A DNA stretch of 64,000 nt, taken from Prevotella dentasini JCM 15908. GTDB taxonomy: Bacteria; Bacteroidota; Bacteroidia; Bacteroidales; Bacteroidaceae. The stretch spans positions 17,435-81,434 of the forward strand of contig NZ_BAKG01000016.1 in the NCBI RefSeq assembly GCF_000614065.1, read 5' to 3'. Of the stretch, positions 8,965 to 19,707 are shown one piece after another. Every line of letters starts with the position of its first letter. Position 1 is the stretch's first letter. The notes under the pieces were generated by a model. That model did not search any database, was not told where the DNA came from, and was given only the letters and a program-made list of their open reading frames with translations. The translations under genes and the position numbers were made by a program.

Positions 8965-9536
8965 AATGGTGCGTCTTGGGGGTACGCCGAAAGATTGCTC
9001 CTGAACGCAAGAAGCAGCGGCAGAAGCCTTGTCCGTCCGAAATATGACGGCGGCAGCGGATAGGGTTGGAGCCTCTGGCCTTACACGTAGGAGATGGTTT
9101 GATGTTGGTCGGACGGGCTGATTGAGCCGGGACAACTTCAAGATAAGGCGTAGGCTGACAGGGATAGATTGGGAATATCTTCACCGCCCTGTAATGTCCG
9201 TAAAACGAAAGTGCCCGTTTCACTTTGCGAAACGGGCACTTTGACTATGCGAACAAGCCCGTTTCACTTTGCGAGAACGGCACTTTCGTTTTCCTGATTG
9301 AAGTAAATCTACCACGAGAAGCAGACGAATCAGGGCCGTACCGATTTCGTAACAGAGACCCCGAAGTACCTCTGCATCTTCGAGTACAGCTCAACCGTTC
9401 CGTCTACCGCATTGGCTGCACCTTCAGTTTCGAGACAGGCACGGTGAGCGACTGGCAGTGCGAGAAGTCGTAAGAATCAGCCCTTGGCGATGGCTTTCTG
9501 ACGGAGTGGCGGCAAGTTCTTCCGGCAGGAGTTTCT
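8965..9536. other. Intergenic stretch with a palindromic repeat and possible gene remnant
   Basis: 8965-9204 holds nothing I recognise. 9205-9290 is a copy of the AAAGTGCC palindromic repeat. 9300-9530 reads in places like coding sequence (for example VTETPKYLCIFEY) but in no uninterrupted frame, so it may be a decayed gene; no family is assigned. Confidence 0.4.
9205..9290. repeat. AAAGTGCC palindromic intergenic repeat, copy 1
   Basis: CGAAAGTGCCCGTTTC is followed after a 7-nt spacer by its inverse GAAACGGGCACTTT, then a second CCGTTT/AACGG pair ending CACTTTCG. The spacer contains ATGCGAA as in the other copies. Confidence 0.75.
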
Positions 9537-10436
9537 CTAAATGCTTTGTTTCAGTTTCTGAAACTTCTTTTGGCATCTCTGCTTGTAGTTATAATGGAAG
9601 ATATGCTTCTCTATCTTCCTCAGGTTGTACATGAGAGAGAAGCCGATTTTATCCCGCAGGCAGGGTGTGCCGTCGGTATAAACTGAACGGGGAATACGGA
9701 CAAAATAGAGGTCGGCAATGCTGTCGAAAGCAGAGAACTGCCGGTGCTTGCGCTCAAAGAGCCATGTTTCAGAGTAGAAACGGTTGGTGGCGATGACCGG
9801 GGGACGGAAATCGGGCAGCTGACGGATATGTTCTGAGCGCGCCCACCAGAAGCTGCCCGAATACATCGTGTAGTTTCGGGGTGGCCAGCGGTAGCAGCCG
9901 TAGGTGTCGTAGCCGTTGGTGAGAGCATTGACTGCCACCTGCCACTTGTCGAAGATAAAGTATTCGAGCATTTCTCTCCACGCTTCTATTTTCCTGCGGA
10001 AGGAAAGGAAACTTTGGTCGGAGCTGTCGAGCGACTGGTAGGAGATGCCTTTCGTGTGGAAATAATAGACGATACAGTCTTCGCGCTCGCTCAGGCTTTT
10101 GATGAACTCCAAAGCCGGATATTCGTAGCGTTTGGGGTCGGTGAGGCAGGAGACGATTTCGGTCTTGTCGCTGTCAATCATTGAGCGAAGCCGCTCTACA
10201 TCCTGCAAGTTGGAGGCAATGCAACTGATATAGAAAGTAGACGTAGCATCGAGCAGACCACTCTTCTTCAGGTTGTCTATTTGTCTGCCTACGAGACGTT
10301 CCCATCCCGTGTCGAGCATGGCATGGTAGACCCCGTAGATGGGAAGCGTCGTGTCGGGACGGTGCTCCCAAGGCGTAAGGTTGCGTCGTTCGTAGACGTG
10401 GAAGATGCTGTCCGTGATTCTTTTTAGTATAGGCAT
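9537..10436 (-). CDS. Putative polysaccharide-biosynthesis (glycosyltransferase-like) protein
   Basis: 299 residues with no signal peptide and no clear membrane helix. It has an alpha/beta start (TTLPIYGVYHAML), a central VYYFHTKGISY motif (His127-Gly130), conserved-looking WxxM and GCYRWPPRNY segments, and YSGSFWWARSEHI, which resemble short-chain cell-surface glycosyltransferases of capsule loci. A definite family is not recognised. It is the last gene of the minus-strand operon with LicD, an IspD/TarI-type cytidylyltransferase and an epimerase, 4 bp after the epimerase stop, which supports a role in building or decorating a phosphate-containing surface glycan. The donor and acceptor are unknown. 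Confidence 0.6.
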   Translation of the reverse strand: MPILKRITDSIFHVYERRNLTPWEHRPDTTLPIYGVYHAMLDTGWERLVGRQIDNLKKSGLLDATSTFYISCIASNLQDVERLRSMIDSDKTEIVSCLTDPKRYEYPALEFIKSLSEREDCIVYYFHTKGISYQSLDSSDQSFLSFRRKIEAWREMLEYFIFDKWQVAVNALTNGYDTYGCYRWPPRNYTMYSGSFWWARSEHIRQLPDFRPPVIATNRFYSETWLFERKHRQFSAFDSIADLYFVRIPRSVYTDGTPCLRDKIGFSLMYNLRKIEKHIFHYNYKQRCQKKFQKLKQSI

Positions 10437-10440
10437 GGGC

Positions 10441-11480
10441 TTACTCTTCTTTCAGTGAGGCTATCAGGCGGGCAAACATTTCCTTCATTCCGTATCGTGG
10501 TTCCCATCCTAACGAACGGATGCGGTCTGTATCGAGGCGGAGCTTGGTGGTGGGCGAATAGCCGAGACCGTCCTGCAAGTCGACGACGACCCTTACCGCA
10601 GGGTTGAACGTTTCCGACAGATATTGTGCCATCTTGCGGATGGATATGTAGGTCGTCTCGTTGGCCACGTTGTAGGCTTCTCCGTCCTCGCCTTTCATGA
10701 GAATATAGAGCATGGCCGAAATGGCATCCGTCGTATAGCAGTAGCATCGGGATAGCTCGCCTGTGGTGTGCAGGATGATGTCTGTGCCGTTGACGATGCT
10801 TCGGGCGAACTGGGCGAAGACGCGGTTATCGGTTTTCGACACACCGGCACCGAAGGTTTGGGCGAGTCGTGCCACCTTGACGGGTACGCCATACTCTGCG
10901 GCATAGTTGTGCAGAGTCCTTCGGCAGCCCGCTTGGCGAGCGGATAGCTGCTTCGGGCAGCCATCGGGTCAAGATAGCCTTGGTCGGATTCGGTGAGTGG
11001 GCGGCTGTCGTCGGTTATCGTTCCGTAGACTTCGAGGGTGGAGGCCAGTACGATTGATTTCAGTCTGTGTCCGCGTGCATAGCTTAGGATATTGCGCATG
11101 CCGTCGTAGACCGTGTTCATCACCTCCACGGGTTGGTCTACAAAGGACCTTGAGGCGGTGGGCGCGGCAAAGTGCAGCAGATAGTCTATCCTTTCATCGG
11201 GGGCGAAAGCCTCATTCCGGGCGAAGTCGTGGCAGTAGAATCCCAGTTCTTTACATTCGTTGCCCAGTATCTCTACGGCCTTCTCTCTGTTTCTTATCAC
11301 GGCAAGCACGCGGAGATGAAGCTCCCGATACTTGTTTAATGCCAATAGGCAGCGCACCATACACGCTCCCAAAAGGCCCGTTGCCCCTGTTATGGCTATG
11401 GATTTGCCTCTTAATGCTTCGCTCAAGGGGAAGCTCTCGGCAAATTCGGCGACGTCTCTTTCTGATATGTTGTTCTCCAT
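10441..11480 (-). CDS. NAD-dependent epimerase/dehydratase (frame interrupted)
   Basis: Extended short-chain dehydrogenase. The Rossmann motif TGATGLLG is at residues 31-38, the catalytic Tyr179 and Lys183 are in SSYPLAKRAAE, and a catalytic Ser lies in the LASTLEVYG segment. Near 10911 the frame is lost; restoring one C (TGCAC to TGCCAC) gives LCHNYAAEYGVPVKVARLAQ and continues to the end ASLKEE, for about 346 residues. It is predicted to modify a nucleotide-activated sugar or alditol. Adjacent IspD/TarI-type and LicD genes suggest a CDP-linked precursor, but the substrate is not readable. The split is most likely a one-base sequence error. Confidence 0.78.
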
Positions 11481-11578
11481 TGATTTGGTTGCCTTGTAGC
11501 TTTCTTATCTTGCTTCTCCGTTTGGGTGCAGAGTCAGTCGGCTTCGTAGGGCTTGCTGTCTTATTGTCAATATGCCTT

Positions 11579-12298
11579 CTACAATCCGAATATCTGTTGG
11601 TCTTCATGGACTTTCACCATGGCACGCAGAACGAAGAAGTCGGTAGGCGTGGTGATTTTGATGTTCTCCATCGGTCCGATAATCGTACCGAGCCGGTAGC
11701 CATAGTGGCTCATCATCGTACAGGAGTCGATAAAGTCGTTCCGTCCTTCGGAAATGGCACGGCGGTGGGCGGTGAGGATGTCGGACAATCGGAAGCTCTG
11801 AGGTGCACGGGCAATGAGGGAGTCGGCACGGGAGGGAATCTCCAGAGAGCCGTCGGGTTGTTTGACGACGAACGTTTCCGTTGCAGGGATGCAGGTGATG
11901 CAGCTGCCCTGTTCCTCCACCTTTCGTATGTTGTCGGTGATGGTCTCCTCGGTGATGAGCGGACGCACGCCGTCGTGTATCAGCACGTTTGCTTCACGGC
12001 CGTCGGCAATGCTCTCGGCAGCACAGAGACCGTTGTAGATGGACTCCTGCCCCGTGCTGCCCCCGGGGACAATCTTCACGACCTTGTTGATTTCAAACTT
12101 CCGCAGCTGTTTCTCCAAGAAGGAAATCCAAGCCTCTATGCACGCTACAACGATGGCATCGATGTCCGGATGGTTGTCGAAGAGTTCGAGGGTATAGATG
12201 ATGATGGGTTTCCCGTTGAGGTCGAGAAACTGCTTAGGTCTCGACTTGGTGTGCATGCGGAGTCCTGAGCCTCCTGCGAAAATGACGGCGATGTTCAT
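11579..12298 (-). CDS. IspD/TarI family cytidylyltransferase
   Basis: 239 residues from the ATG at 12298, which begins MNIAVIFAGGSGLRM; a longer reading frame upstream has no coding character. The motif GGxGxRMxxxxPKQFLDLNGKPI marks the nucleotidyltransferase active site, followed by the VHDGVRP-like HDGVRPLI and RAPQSFR segments common to IspD (2-C-methylerythritol-4-phosphate) and TarI/Bcs1 (ribitol-5-phosphate) enzymes. Placement between LicD and an NAD-dependent epimerase, away from other isoprenoid genes, favours a CDP-alditol role for a surface polymer over the MEP pathway, though ispD function cannot be excluded from this window alone. Confidence 0.8.
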   Translation of the reverse strand: MNIAVIFAGGSGLRMHTKSRPKQFLDLNGKPIIIYTLELFDNHPDIDAIVVACIEAWISFLEKQLRKFEINKVVKIVPGGSTGQESIYNGLCAAESIADGREANVLIHDGVRPLITEETITDNIRKVEEQGSCITCIPATETFVVKQPDGSLEIPSRADSLIARAPQSFRLSDILTAHRRAISEGRNDFIDSCTMMSHYGYRLGTIIGPMENIKITTPTDFFVLRAMVKVHEDQQIFGL

Positions 12299-12360
12299 GA
12301 GCTTTGAATTAGGAGTGTTGAGTGAGAAGTTTGTTTGAATGAAGGGTTTTGAATAATGGA

Positions 12361-13193
12361 TTAATCCAAGAACACTACGTCCACCTTGTGCCTGTCCCTC
12401 TTGTCGCGTGGCGGCAGGTTCATATAGTTGCCATAGGCGATGCGGCATATCTCGTCGGGGTCGGCAGGACCTTCGAAGGTGTAGCCTCGAAGACGATGTC
12501 CTTGTGAGGCACCATGCACCGCTTGGGGTTCTGTTCGTAGAACCATGCCCCGTATGAGTGCATGTATCGTCCGGGACTGCCGAAGAGTTTTCCGACGAGG
12601 CGGAACGAGGGAAAGACGGCATAGTGCAGGATGTCGTACCCCCACTGCGCCAGACGGGGATGCCGGCCGGCCAGCCGCAGGTTGACGTTCACCGAGAGCT
12701 TGGCTGCCAGATGTTGCAGCCAAGGTATCATGTTTCCCTCGTAGGGGAAGATGTCAACGTGAAGGCCACGGTATTTTTGTGCCTCGTGCATCCTTCGGTC
12801 GGCACTGCTCTCGCTGTCGTGGCTTCGGTTCTCGCTCTTCAGGTCGCGCAGCACGGCCCATTCCTTGTAGAATCCGGGGTCGGTATCGTTGTCTTGCAGG
12901 ACATATTGCGGATGAGGGTGGGACTTGAGATAGTCGCAGAGTTTTTTGAAATCCTTTTGGCTGACGACCATGTCTACGTCGTCGTCCCATGGGATGAAGC
13001 CTCCGTGGCGCAAAGCACCGAGCACGTTGCCCCCGTCGAGCCGGCAGGGGACGCCTATTTCCCGGGCGGTCTCCTGCAAATAGATGGCCATGTCGAGCAT
13101 CCGCAGCTGTGCCCGTCGGAGTACCGACCCGTCGGGGTTGTACTCCTGCCGGAGGGTCTCCTGCGTCTCGCCCGTATTGAAAGTCTCTATCAT
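12361..13193 (-). CDS. LicD family phosphotransferase (frame interrupted near the end)
   Basis: The LicD signature LDGGNVLGALRHGGFIPWDDD is at residues 52-72, with the metal-binding Asp70-72; the following VDM and HVDIFPYEGN segments also fit. LicD proteins move phosphocholine or another phospho-alditol from a CDP donor onto a surface glycan. Near 12485 the frame is lost; restoring one G (GAGGC to GAGGGC) gives VFEGYTFEGPADPDEICRIA and the conserved tail YGNYMNLPP, ending at 12361 (about 277 residues). First gene of the four-gene operon, behind the promoter at 13215-13245. The one-base loss is probably an error. Confidence 0.82.
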
Positions 13194-13214
13194 ACTTTAA
13201 TTGCTTAGTGGTTG

Positions 13215-13245
13215 CAAAAATAGCATTAAATAACGGATATACAAA
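13215..13245 (-). promoter_or_regulatory. Promoter of the LicD operon
   Basis: Minus strand: TTTG (13242-13245), 19-nt spacer, TATTTTTG -7 box (13215-13222), about 22 bp upstream of the LicD ATG. Confidence 0.62.
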
Positions 13246-13308
13246 AGGAAAAGGTGTGAAATGATGGCTGTGCGGACAGGAGGGTAGGTAAATCTGCGAT
13301 GAACGGCT

Positions 13309-13902
13309 TCACTCGCTTGCGGCGGCGGACAAGCTGCGGACATATTGTTCAAAGTTGGCGTCGTGGATACGGTTCCATATATCGCCGAGCAGGGCGGCAC
13401 CACCAAATCCGAGAGACTTGAGGGTTGGCAGACGGTCGGCAGACACGCCTCCGAGGGCGACGACTTTGCTGTCAATGATTCCGCGGCAGGCTGCTGCGGT
13501 GAGTGTGTCTGGGGTAAAGGCGGAGCGATAGCCGGACTTTGATACGCTGTCGAAGACAGGACTGAGAAAGACGTAGTTGCAGCGGCTTTTGGCTTGTTCT
13601 GCTTCGTTCAGGGAATGGCAGGAGCAGGAAACGGAGCCTGTAAAGCCTTGAGGGGCGACGGGGTTGCGGCGGTTGAGATGGATGCCGTGCAGAGGAAAGG
13701 TGTGGGCAAGGCCGAAGTGGTCGTGGACAACGATGCGGCTGTAGCACTCGGAGGGCAGGGCAGACAGCAGTCGGGCGCAGTCCTGATATGAGGCGGTGGG
13801 CTTGCGGAGGTGGATGCGGCTGATGCCCCAGTCCAACAGCTTGGGGATAATCATGGTTTCTTCGGGGAAGAAGTCGGGAGAGGTGATAGCGATGAGGAGC
13901 AT
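13309..13902 (-). CDS. ThiE/TenI-like thiamine phosphate synthase homologue
   Basis: 197 residues of the TIM-barrel thiamine-phosphate-synthase superfamily: RIHLRKP near residue 30, VVHDHFGLAHTF, GIHLNRRN, SCHSLNEAEQA, a phosphate-binding SPVFDSVSKSGY and VVALGGVSADR. It differs from the neighbouring canonical ThiE, lacking the GPxxxTxTK form, so it may be a TenI-type thiazole tautomerase acting on the THI4 or ThiG product rather than a second synthase. It is the last gene of the riboswitch-controlled thiamine cluster, about 210 bp after thi4. That gap holds short repeats and a hairpin, so expression may be partly separate. Confidence 0.75.
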   Translation of the reverse strand: MLLIAITSPDFFPEETMIIPKLLDWGISRIHLRKPTASYQDCARLLSALPSECYSRIVVHDHFGLAHTFPLHGIHLNRRNPVAPQGFTGSVSCSCHSLNEAEQAKSRCNYVFLSPVFDSVSKSGYRSAFTPDTLTAAACRGIIDSKVVALGGVSADRLPTLKSLGFGGAALLGDIWNRIHDANFEQYVRSLSAAASE

Positions 13903-13910
13903 GGCTCTTG

Positions 13911-13960
13911 GAGTCAGGGGAGTTAAGGGAATAAAGGAGTTAAAGGAGTTAAGGGAGTTT
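13911..13960. repeat. GGAGTTAAR short tandem repeat
   Basis: Several imperfect 9-10 bp units (GGAGTTAAGGGAATAAAGG..., GGAGTTAAAGGAGTTAAGGG) in the gap between thi4 and the TenI-like gene. A shorter related tract in inverse orientation (CCCTGACTCCCCTGACTCC) is at about 35411-35430. Confidence 0.6.
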
Positions 13961-13989
13961 GGATAATACTCTTTTAGGGTGCAGGGTAT

Positions 13990-14059
13990 CTGTAGGGAGA
14001 GATGTCCTCGTTTGTCCGAAGTGAGTGAAGACGGACAGGCAGGGCGTGTCTCCTACAGG
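13990..14059. repeat. Imperfect 70-bp palindrome of the CTGTAGGGA family
   Basis: Left arm CTGTAGGGAGA...TTTGTCCG and right arm GACGGACA...TCTCCTACAG are inverted copies. The same arm sequence in better form occurs at 63436-63530 and 63670-63700. Confidence 0.55.
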
Positions 14060-14074
14060 CAATGTATGAAAGAG

Positions 14075-14102
14075 CAGGGACAGAAGAGTGCGTCTGTCCC
14101 TG
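14075..14102. repeat. CAGGGACAGA/TCTGTCCCTG hairpin downstream of thi4
   Basis: A perfect 10-bp stem with an 8-nt loop just after the thi4 stop on the minus strand. It lacks a U-tract, so it is a weak terminator or RNA-stability element. It belongs to the same GGGACAGA family as the strong terminator at 44889-44920. Confidence 0.5.
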
Positions 14103-14114
14103 CATGCAACTCGT

Positions 14115-14888
14115 CTACTTGCCAACTCTCTCAATAATCATCTCCGCCACTTTCTTTCCCGAGAGGAGCATGCCTCCGAAGATAGGCCCCATGCGTGGTG
14201 TGCCGCCGACGGCGGAGGATGCCATGCCACAGACGTAGAGGCCGGGATAGATTTCCTTCGTGGCTTCGACTACCTGACGCTCGCCTTCGGCTACGTCGAG
14301 CGAGCGTTCGCCAATGACGTCGCCCGTGTCGGTGCTGAGCCGGATGCCGTTTTTGCTGGCTACGACGCGGCACATCTCGCTGTCGTGCCCCGTGCCGTCA
14401 ACGACGAATCGGGCCATGATGTTGAGCGGGTCGACGTGCAGTCCCTCGCGGAGCACGGGGGTCCAGTTTACGACCACGCCGCTGACGACATTGTCCTTGA
14501 AGACCACGTCCTCTACTGAATAGCAGTTGAAGATGGTCGCACCTGCATGCACGGCATGGTAGAGAAGCGCGGAAGTGCTCTCTACGGAGTCGGCGGTAAA
14601 GAGTCCGTCCTCGTAAGGCTCGTAGTTGATGCCGAAGTCCTGAATGATGCCGAGTGCTTCCTGCTGAATGACGAGTTGGTTGAACATCATTGCGCCACCC
14701 CACATGCCTCCGCCGGGTGAGAGCTTGCGGTCGAAGAGAGCCACGCGCAGTCCGGCTTTCGCCATGTAGTAGGCTGCCACGATGCCCGACGGGCCTCCGC
14801 CGACGATGGCTACGTCGAGTTCGAGACACTTGTCGAGCTTGTCGAAATAGGTACGGATGATACCTCTTGATACTTGTTTTTCTATCAT
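14115..14888 (-). CDS. thi4: Thiazole synthase THI4 family, sulfide-dependent (His) type
   Basis: 257 residues from the ATG at 14888 (MIEKQVSRGIIRTYFDKLD). The FAD/NAD-binding motif GGGPSG is at residues 30-35, the glycine-rich LSPGGGMWGG at 57-65, and the C-terminal GTPRMGPIFGGMLLSGKK follows. In yeast THI4 a Cys donates its sulfur and is destroyed; here the equivalent position is His151 (NWTPVLREGLHVDP), as in archaeal and anaerobic bacterial enzymes that use sulfide and iron and turn over repeatedly. The product is the adenylated thiazole carboxylate from NAD, glycine and sulfide. The cluster contains no thiFSGH genes, consistent with THI4 supplying the thiazole. Confidence 0.88.
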   Translation of the reverse strand: MIEKQVSRGIIRTYFDKLDKCLELDVAIVGGGPSGIVAAYYMAKAGLRVALFDRKLSPGGGMWGGAMMFNQLVIQQEALGIIQDFGINYEPYEDGLFTADSVESTSALLYHAVHAGATIFNCYSVEDVVFKDNVVSGVVVNWTPVLREGLHVDPLNIMARFVVDGTGHDSEMCRVVASKNGIRLSTDTGDVIGERSLDVAEGERQVVEATKEIYPGLYVCGMASSAVGGTPRMGPIFGGMLLSGKKVAEMIIERVGK

Positions 14889-15029
14889 GATGCTTGATGT
14901 GATAAATGCCTTTCTGCCCCTTGGGGATTGAGCTGCTCCCAAAGAATGGAAAAGGGGCTGGGGCGTTGTTTTTCGTATTTCGCAAATAGCTTGAAATTAA
15001 ATAGTTAGTATCCAACTGAAGAGTGCTTT

Positions 15030-15051
15030 CATACCCAGCGGGTTGGGTATG
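15030..15051 (-). other. Hairpin between thiC and thi4
   Basis: CATACCCA and TGGGTATG form an 8-bp stem with a 6-nt loop, 24 bp after the thiC stop on the transcript. No U-run follows; it is likely an intercistronic stability or processing element rather than a terminator. Confidence 0.4.
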
Positions 15052-15075
15052 AAATACGCCTGCAGATGGGACTCT

Positions 15076-17365
<2,290 letters not shown>

Positions 17366-17369
<4 letters not shown>

Positions 17370-18181
17370 TGTATGATGAGTTTTTCGGGCAGGAAGAAAT
17401 GATTTACCGGGCCGTGTCCGCCGCCCGTCTCCACGCCGGCACCGGCTGCCAGCGCGTTGCTTACATATTCCTTGGCACGGCGTACGGCTTCCGGCAGCTT
17501 CTCTCCCCGTGCCATATAGGCTGCAATGGCAGACGAGAGCGTGCAGCCCGTGCCGTGCGTGTTGCGTGTCTCGATGGTCTTTCCGCGGAAAGCCTTGTGC
17601 CTTCCGTCTGCGAAGTAGAGGCGGTCGGCCTTCTCCGCTCCGTCCGTATGTCCGCCTTTTATTAACAGGGCCTTGCATCCCCGGTCCATAATCCGTCGTG
17701 CTGCCCTGTCCATGTCGCCTTCCGATTGGATGGACATCCCCGACAGCACTTCGGCTTCAGGAATGTTCGGTGTGAGCAGAGTTGCCATCGGCAGCAGCCG
17801 TTTGCAGAATTCCTCTACGGCATCCGGCTCCATCAGTCTGCTGCCTGACGTGGATACCATGACGGGGTCTGCGATGAGCGGCACGGCAGAATATCCTGCA
17901 AGCTCAGTGGCAACGGCCTGCACCGTCGCCCTGTCGCCCAGCATCCCCACCTTGACCGCCTGCGGACGGAGGTCGTCGAGCACGGCGCGCAGCTGTGCCC
18001 GTACCATTTCGGGCGTCATCTGCTGTATGGCCGTTACGCCCGTCGTGTTCTGGGCGGTTACCGCAGTTACCACCGAAGCCGCATAGCAGCCCAGTGCCGA
18101 CATGGTCTTGATGTCGGCCTGTATGCCTGCCCCTCCGCAACTGTCGGAGCCGGCAACCGTTAAAGTCTTGACATAATACAT
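17366..18181 (-). CDS. thiD: Hydroxymethylpyrimidine (phosphate) kinase ThiD
   Basis: 271 residues. The ATG at 18181 (MYYVKTLTVAGSDSCGG) is chosen because the conserved TVAGSDSxGGAGIQADIKT motif begins eight residues later; the longer reading to 18259 would run into the riboswitch. Ribokinase-fold kinase phosphorylating HMP and HMP-P. Other motifs: VKVGMLGD, ADPVMVSTSGSRL, TPNIPEAEVLSG, and the anion-hole/catalytic THGTGCTLSSAIAA. First gene of the thiamine operon, about 79 nt after the riboswitch. Confidence 0.95.
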
Positions 18182-18259
18182 GGCATCCGCTTGAAATAAA
18201 GTAAGGACACGGGATGCACATTCCAATGGTGAATGAACGGATAAACGCAAATCTTCCAT

Positions 18260-18352
18260 ATTCGCACTTCCTACGGCAGCATTACCTGCATCAGGTTATA
18301 CGGGTATCATCTCAGCACGTTCAACGGAACGGCACCCCATGCTCGGACGAAT
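18260..18352 (-). promoter_or_regulatory. TPP (THI-box) riboswitch
   Basis: Minus-strand RNA contains the THI-box series in order: P1 5' strand ATTCG, GGGGTGCC, GCTGAGATGATACCC, ACCTGATGCAGGTAATGC, then GTAGGAAGTG and the P1 3' strand CGAAT. The pyrimidine-sensor CTGAGA and pyrophosphate-sensor ACCTGAT elements are intact. It precedes thiD by about 79 nt and should shut off thiD-thiE-thiC-thi4 when thiamine pyrophosphate is plentiful. Confidence 0.95.
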
Positions 18353-18370
18353 CCGAGGTTTATCTGTCCG

Positions 18371-18402
18371 CAAAGGTAATAAAAGAAATATAGAACGCGC
18401 AA
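18371..18402 (-). promoter_or_regulatory. Promoter of the thiamine operon
   Basis: Minus strand: TTG (18400-18402), 21-nt spacer, TACCTTTG (18371-18378), placing the transcript start just before the riboswitch. Confidence 0.6.
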
Positions 18403-18474
18403 TAATCATCGGGAAAAATAGTTCTTTTCTTGGTATTTATCATTTTGTTTGCAGAAACAGACTTCAGAAAGAGC

Positions 18475-18948
18475 ATGACAGCCATCCCGAAAACAAGAAA
18501 AGCAATAGTCCGTCTGCTGTTGTCTCTGCTCCTCGCCGAGGCCGCCTATATCGTTTTCGCACTGCTCAACGGATGGGAGGCAAGGGCGAGAGTGGGCTGG
18601 TTCATCTTTTGGACACTGCCGTGGTGTATTGTCGTTTTGGGTGGTCTCTATGCGTGGAGGCGATGGAAAGGCGACGACGGCAATGCGCTTTCGGGTTGTC
18701 TGATGACTGCCGTGATATGTTTAGTTCCGCTTCTTCTTTTGTTTCAGTCCTTGGTCTGTCTTGTCAATCCTTCGGAAGAGGTGATGATTTACAGCGATGG
18801 CGACCTTCAGGTTATTGAGCATCCGGGTTTCGTTACCAATACCGGGACGTTCAGTATAGAAGAAATTCATGGCCCTTTCAGGCATACTTTGTATCTCGGC
18901 ACCGTCTACGACGATGGTTTTGAAAGCCTGAATAGCGTCGGGCAATAG
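18475..18948 (+). CDS. Hypothetical membrane protein
   Basis: 157 residues from the ATG at 18475, preceded by AGAAAGAG; an in-frame ATG at 18430 gives a longer version. Three hydrophobic helices (about residues 11-31, 43-60 and 74-96) are followed by a soluble, probably extracytoplasmic tail of about 60 residues (EEVMIYSDGDLQVIEHPGF). No known family is recognised. It is divergent from the thiamine operon and shares no obvious link with the ribosomal cluster downstream. Function unknown. Confidence 0.6.
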   Translation: MTAIPKTRKAIVRLLLSLLLAEAAYIVFALLNGWEARARVGWFIFWTLPWCIVVLGGLYAWRRWKGDDGNALSGCLMTAVICLVPLLLLFQSLVCLVNPSEEVMIYSDGDLQVIEHPGFVTNTGTFSIEEIHGPFRHTLYLGTVYDDGFESLNSVGQ

Positions 18949-19552
18949 ATGAATTTCTAAGGAACAAGAAAGTGCAGAGGTCGCGGTAATCGCATGGGAA
19001 GGGTGGCTTTGAGCTGTTGAAGCGCGAAGAGGAAAGGCTATTTCTGCGGGCTTCTTGCTGCTTTTAGTCTGTCGTTCGTAATAGGCTGATATAAAGTGAT
19101 TTGTGAATGAGGGTGCGAAAGTGGCACTTTCACCATGCGAGAACGGTACTTTCGTCCTGTGAAAGTGCCCGTTTGGCAAGGTCAAAGTGCCGTTTTCGTC
19201 AACGGAAGGCAGATTGCGGCCTGTCCGGCTTCAGTTTTGCGATAATCATGGATATACACCTTCGGGTAGCTGGCTTTCCGTATCTGTTTCTTGAGAGGAT
19301 AGGGGATGGCTATCCGTGAAATGTGTTTCTCTCTGTTTCCGTGTAGCGTTGAAACCGTAGAAAAGACGAGGTTCCGGCCGCAGTCGGGCATGCGTCTGGA
19401 GGCAATGTGGTGTTTGTTGTATTCTATACGAGGAGTCTGTCTTTTCAGTAGTTGTAGGTCGGAATGGAGATTTTGCGACGATGAACTTGTTAAACTTTCA
19501 TAAAAGGAAAGTCGTGGCATGCCCGCGGTGCTGCTACTCTAATTAAAATGTG
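18949..19552. other. Intergenic stretch before rplM
   Basis: No credible gene. It contains AAAGTGCC palindromic repeat copy 2 (19116-19199) and otherwise nothing I recognise. Confidence 0.5.
19116..19199. repeat. AAAGTGCC palindromic intergenic repeat, copy 2
   Basis: The self-complementary CGAAAGTGGCACTTTC starts the array, followed by CCATGCGAGAACGG, GTGAAAGTGCCCGTTT and CAAAGTGCCGTTTTCG modules in alternating orientation. Confidence 0.75.
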
Positions 19553-19707
19553 TACTTTTGCAGACCGATTATTAAATGGAGGTTGACTTAGAGCCTCCGG
19601 CACGTGCGTGTTAATAGTGTCAGCTTTTGGCCGAGCTGTACGGTTAGTGAATCTCACGGGCAACAAAAGAAAACGTTTTTTAGTAGTAAAATTATTAATT
19701 TTTTAGA
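19553..19707 (+). promoter_or_regulatory. Promoter -7 box and structured leader of rplM
   Basis: TACTTTTG (19553-19560) followed by a leader of about 140 nt. The leader contains a GGAGG/CCTCC hairpin (about 19577-19598) and further short paired segments before the ATG. Autoregulatory leaders are known for ribosomal proteins, and an L13 leader has, as I recall, been described in Bacteroidia; this may be it, but I could not compare it to a model. Confidence 0.5.

Noticed and set aside
9225..9473. Plus-strand 82-codon open frame
   Set aside because: Its first third is palindromic repeat sequence; the rest may be gene remnant but in mixed frames, so it is not called as a gene.
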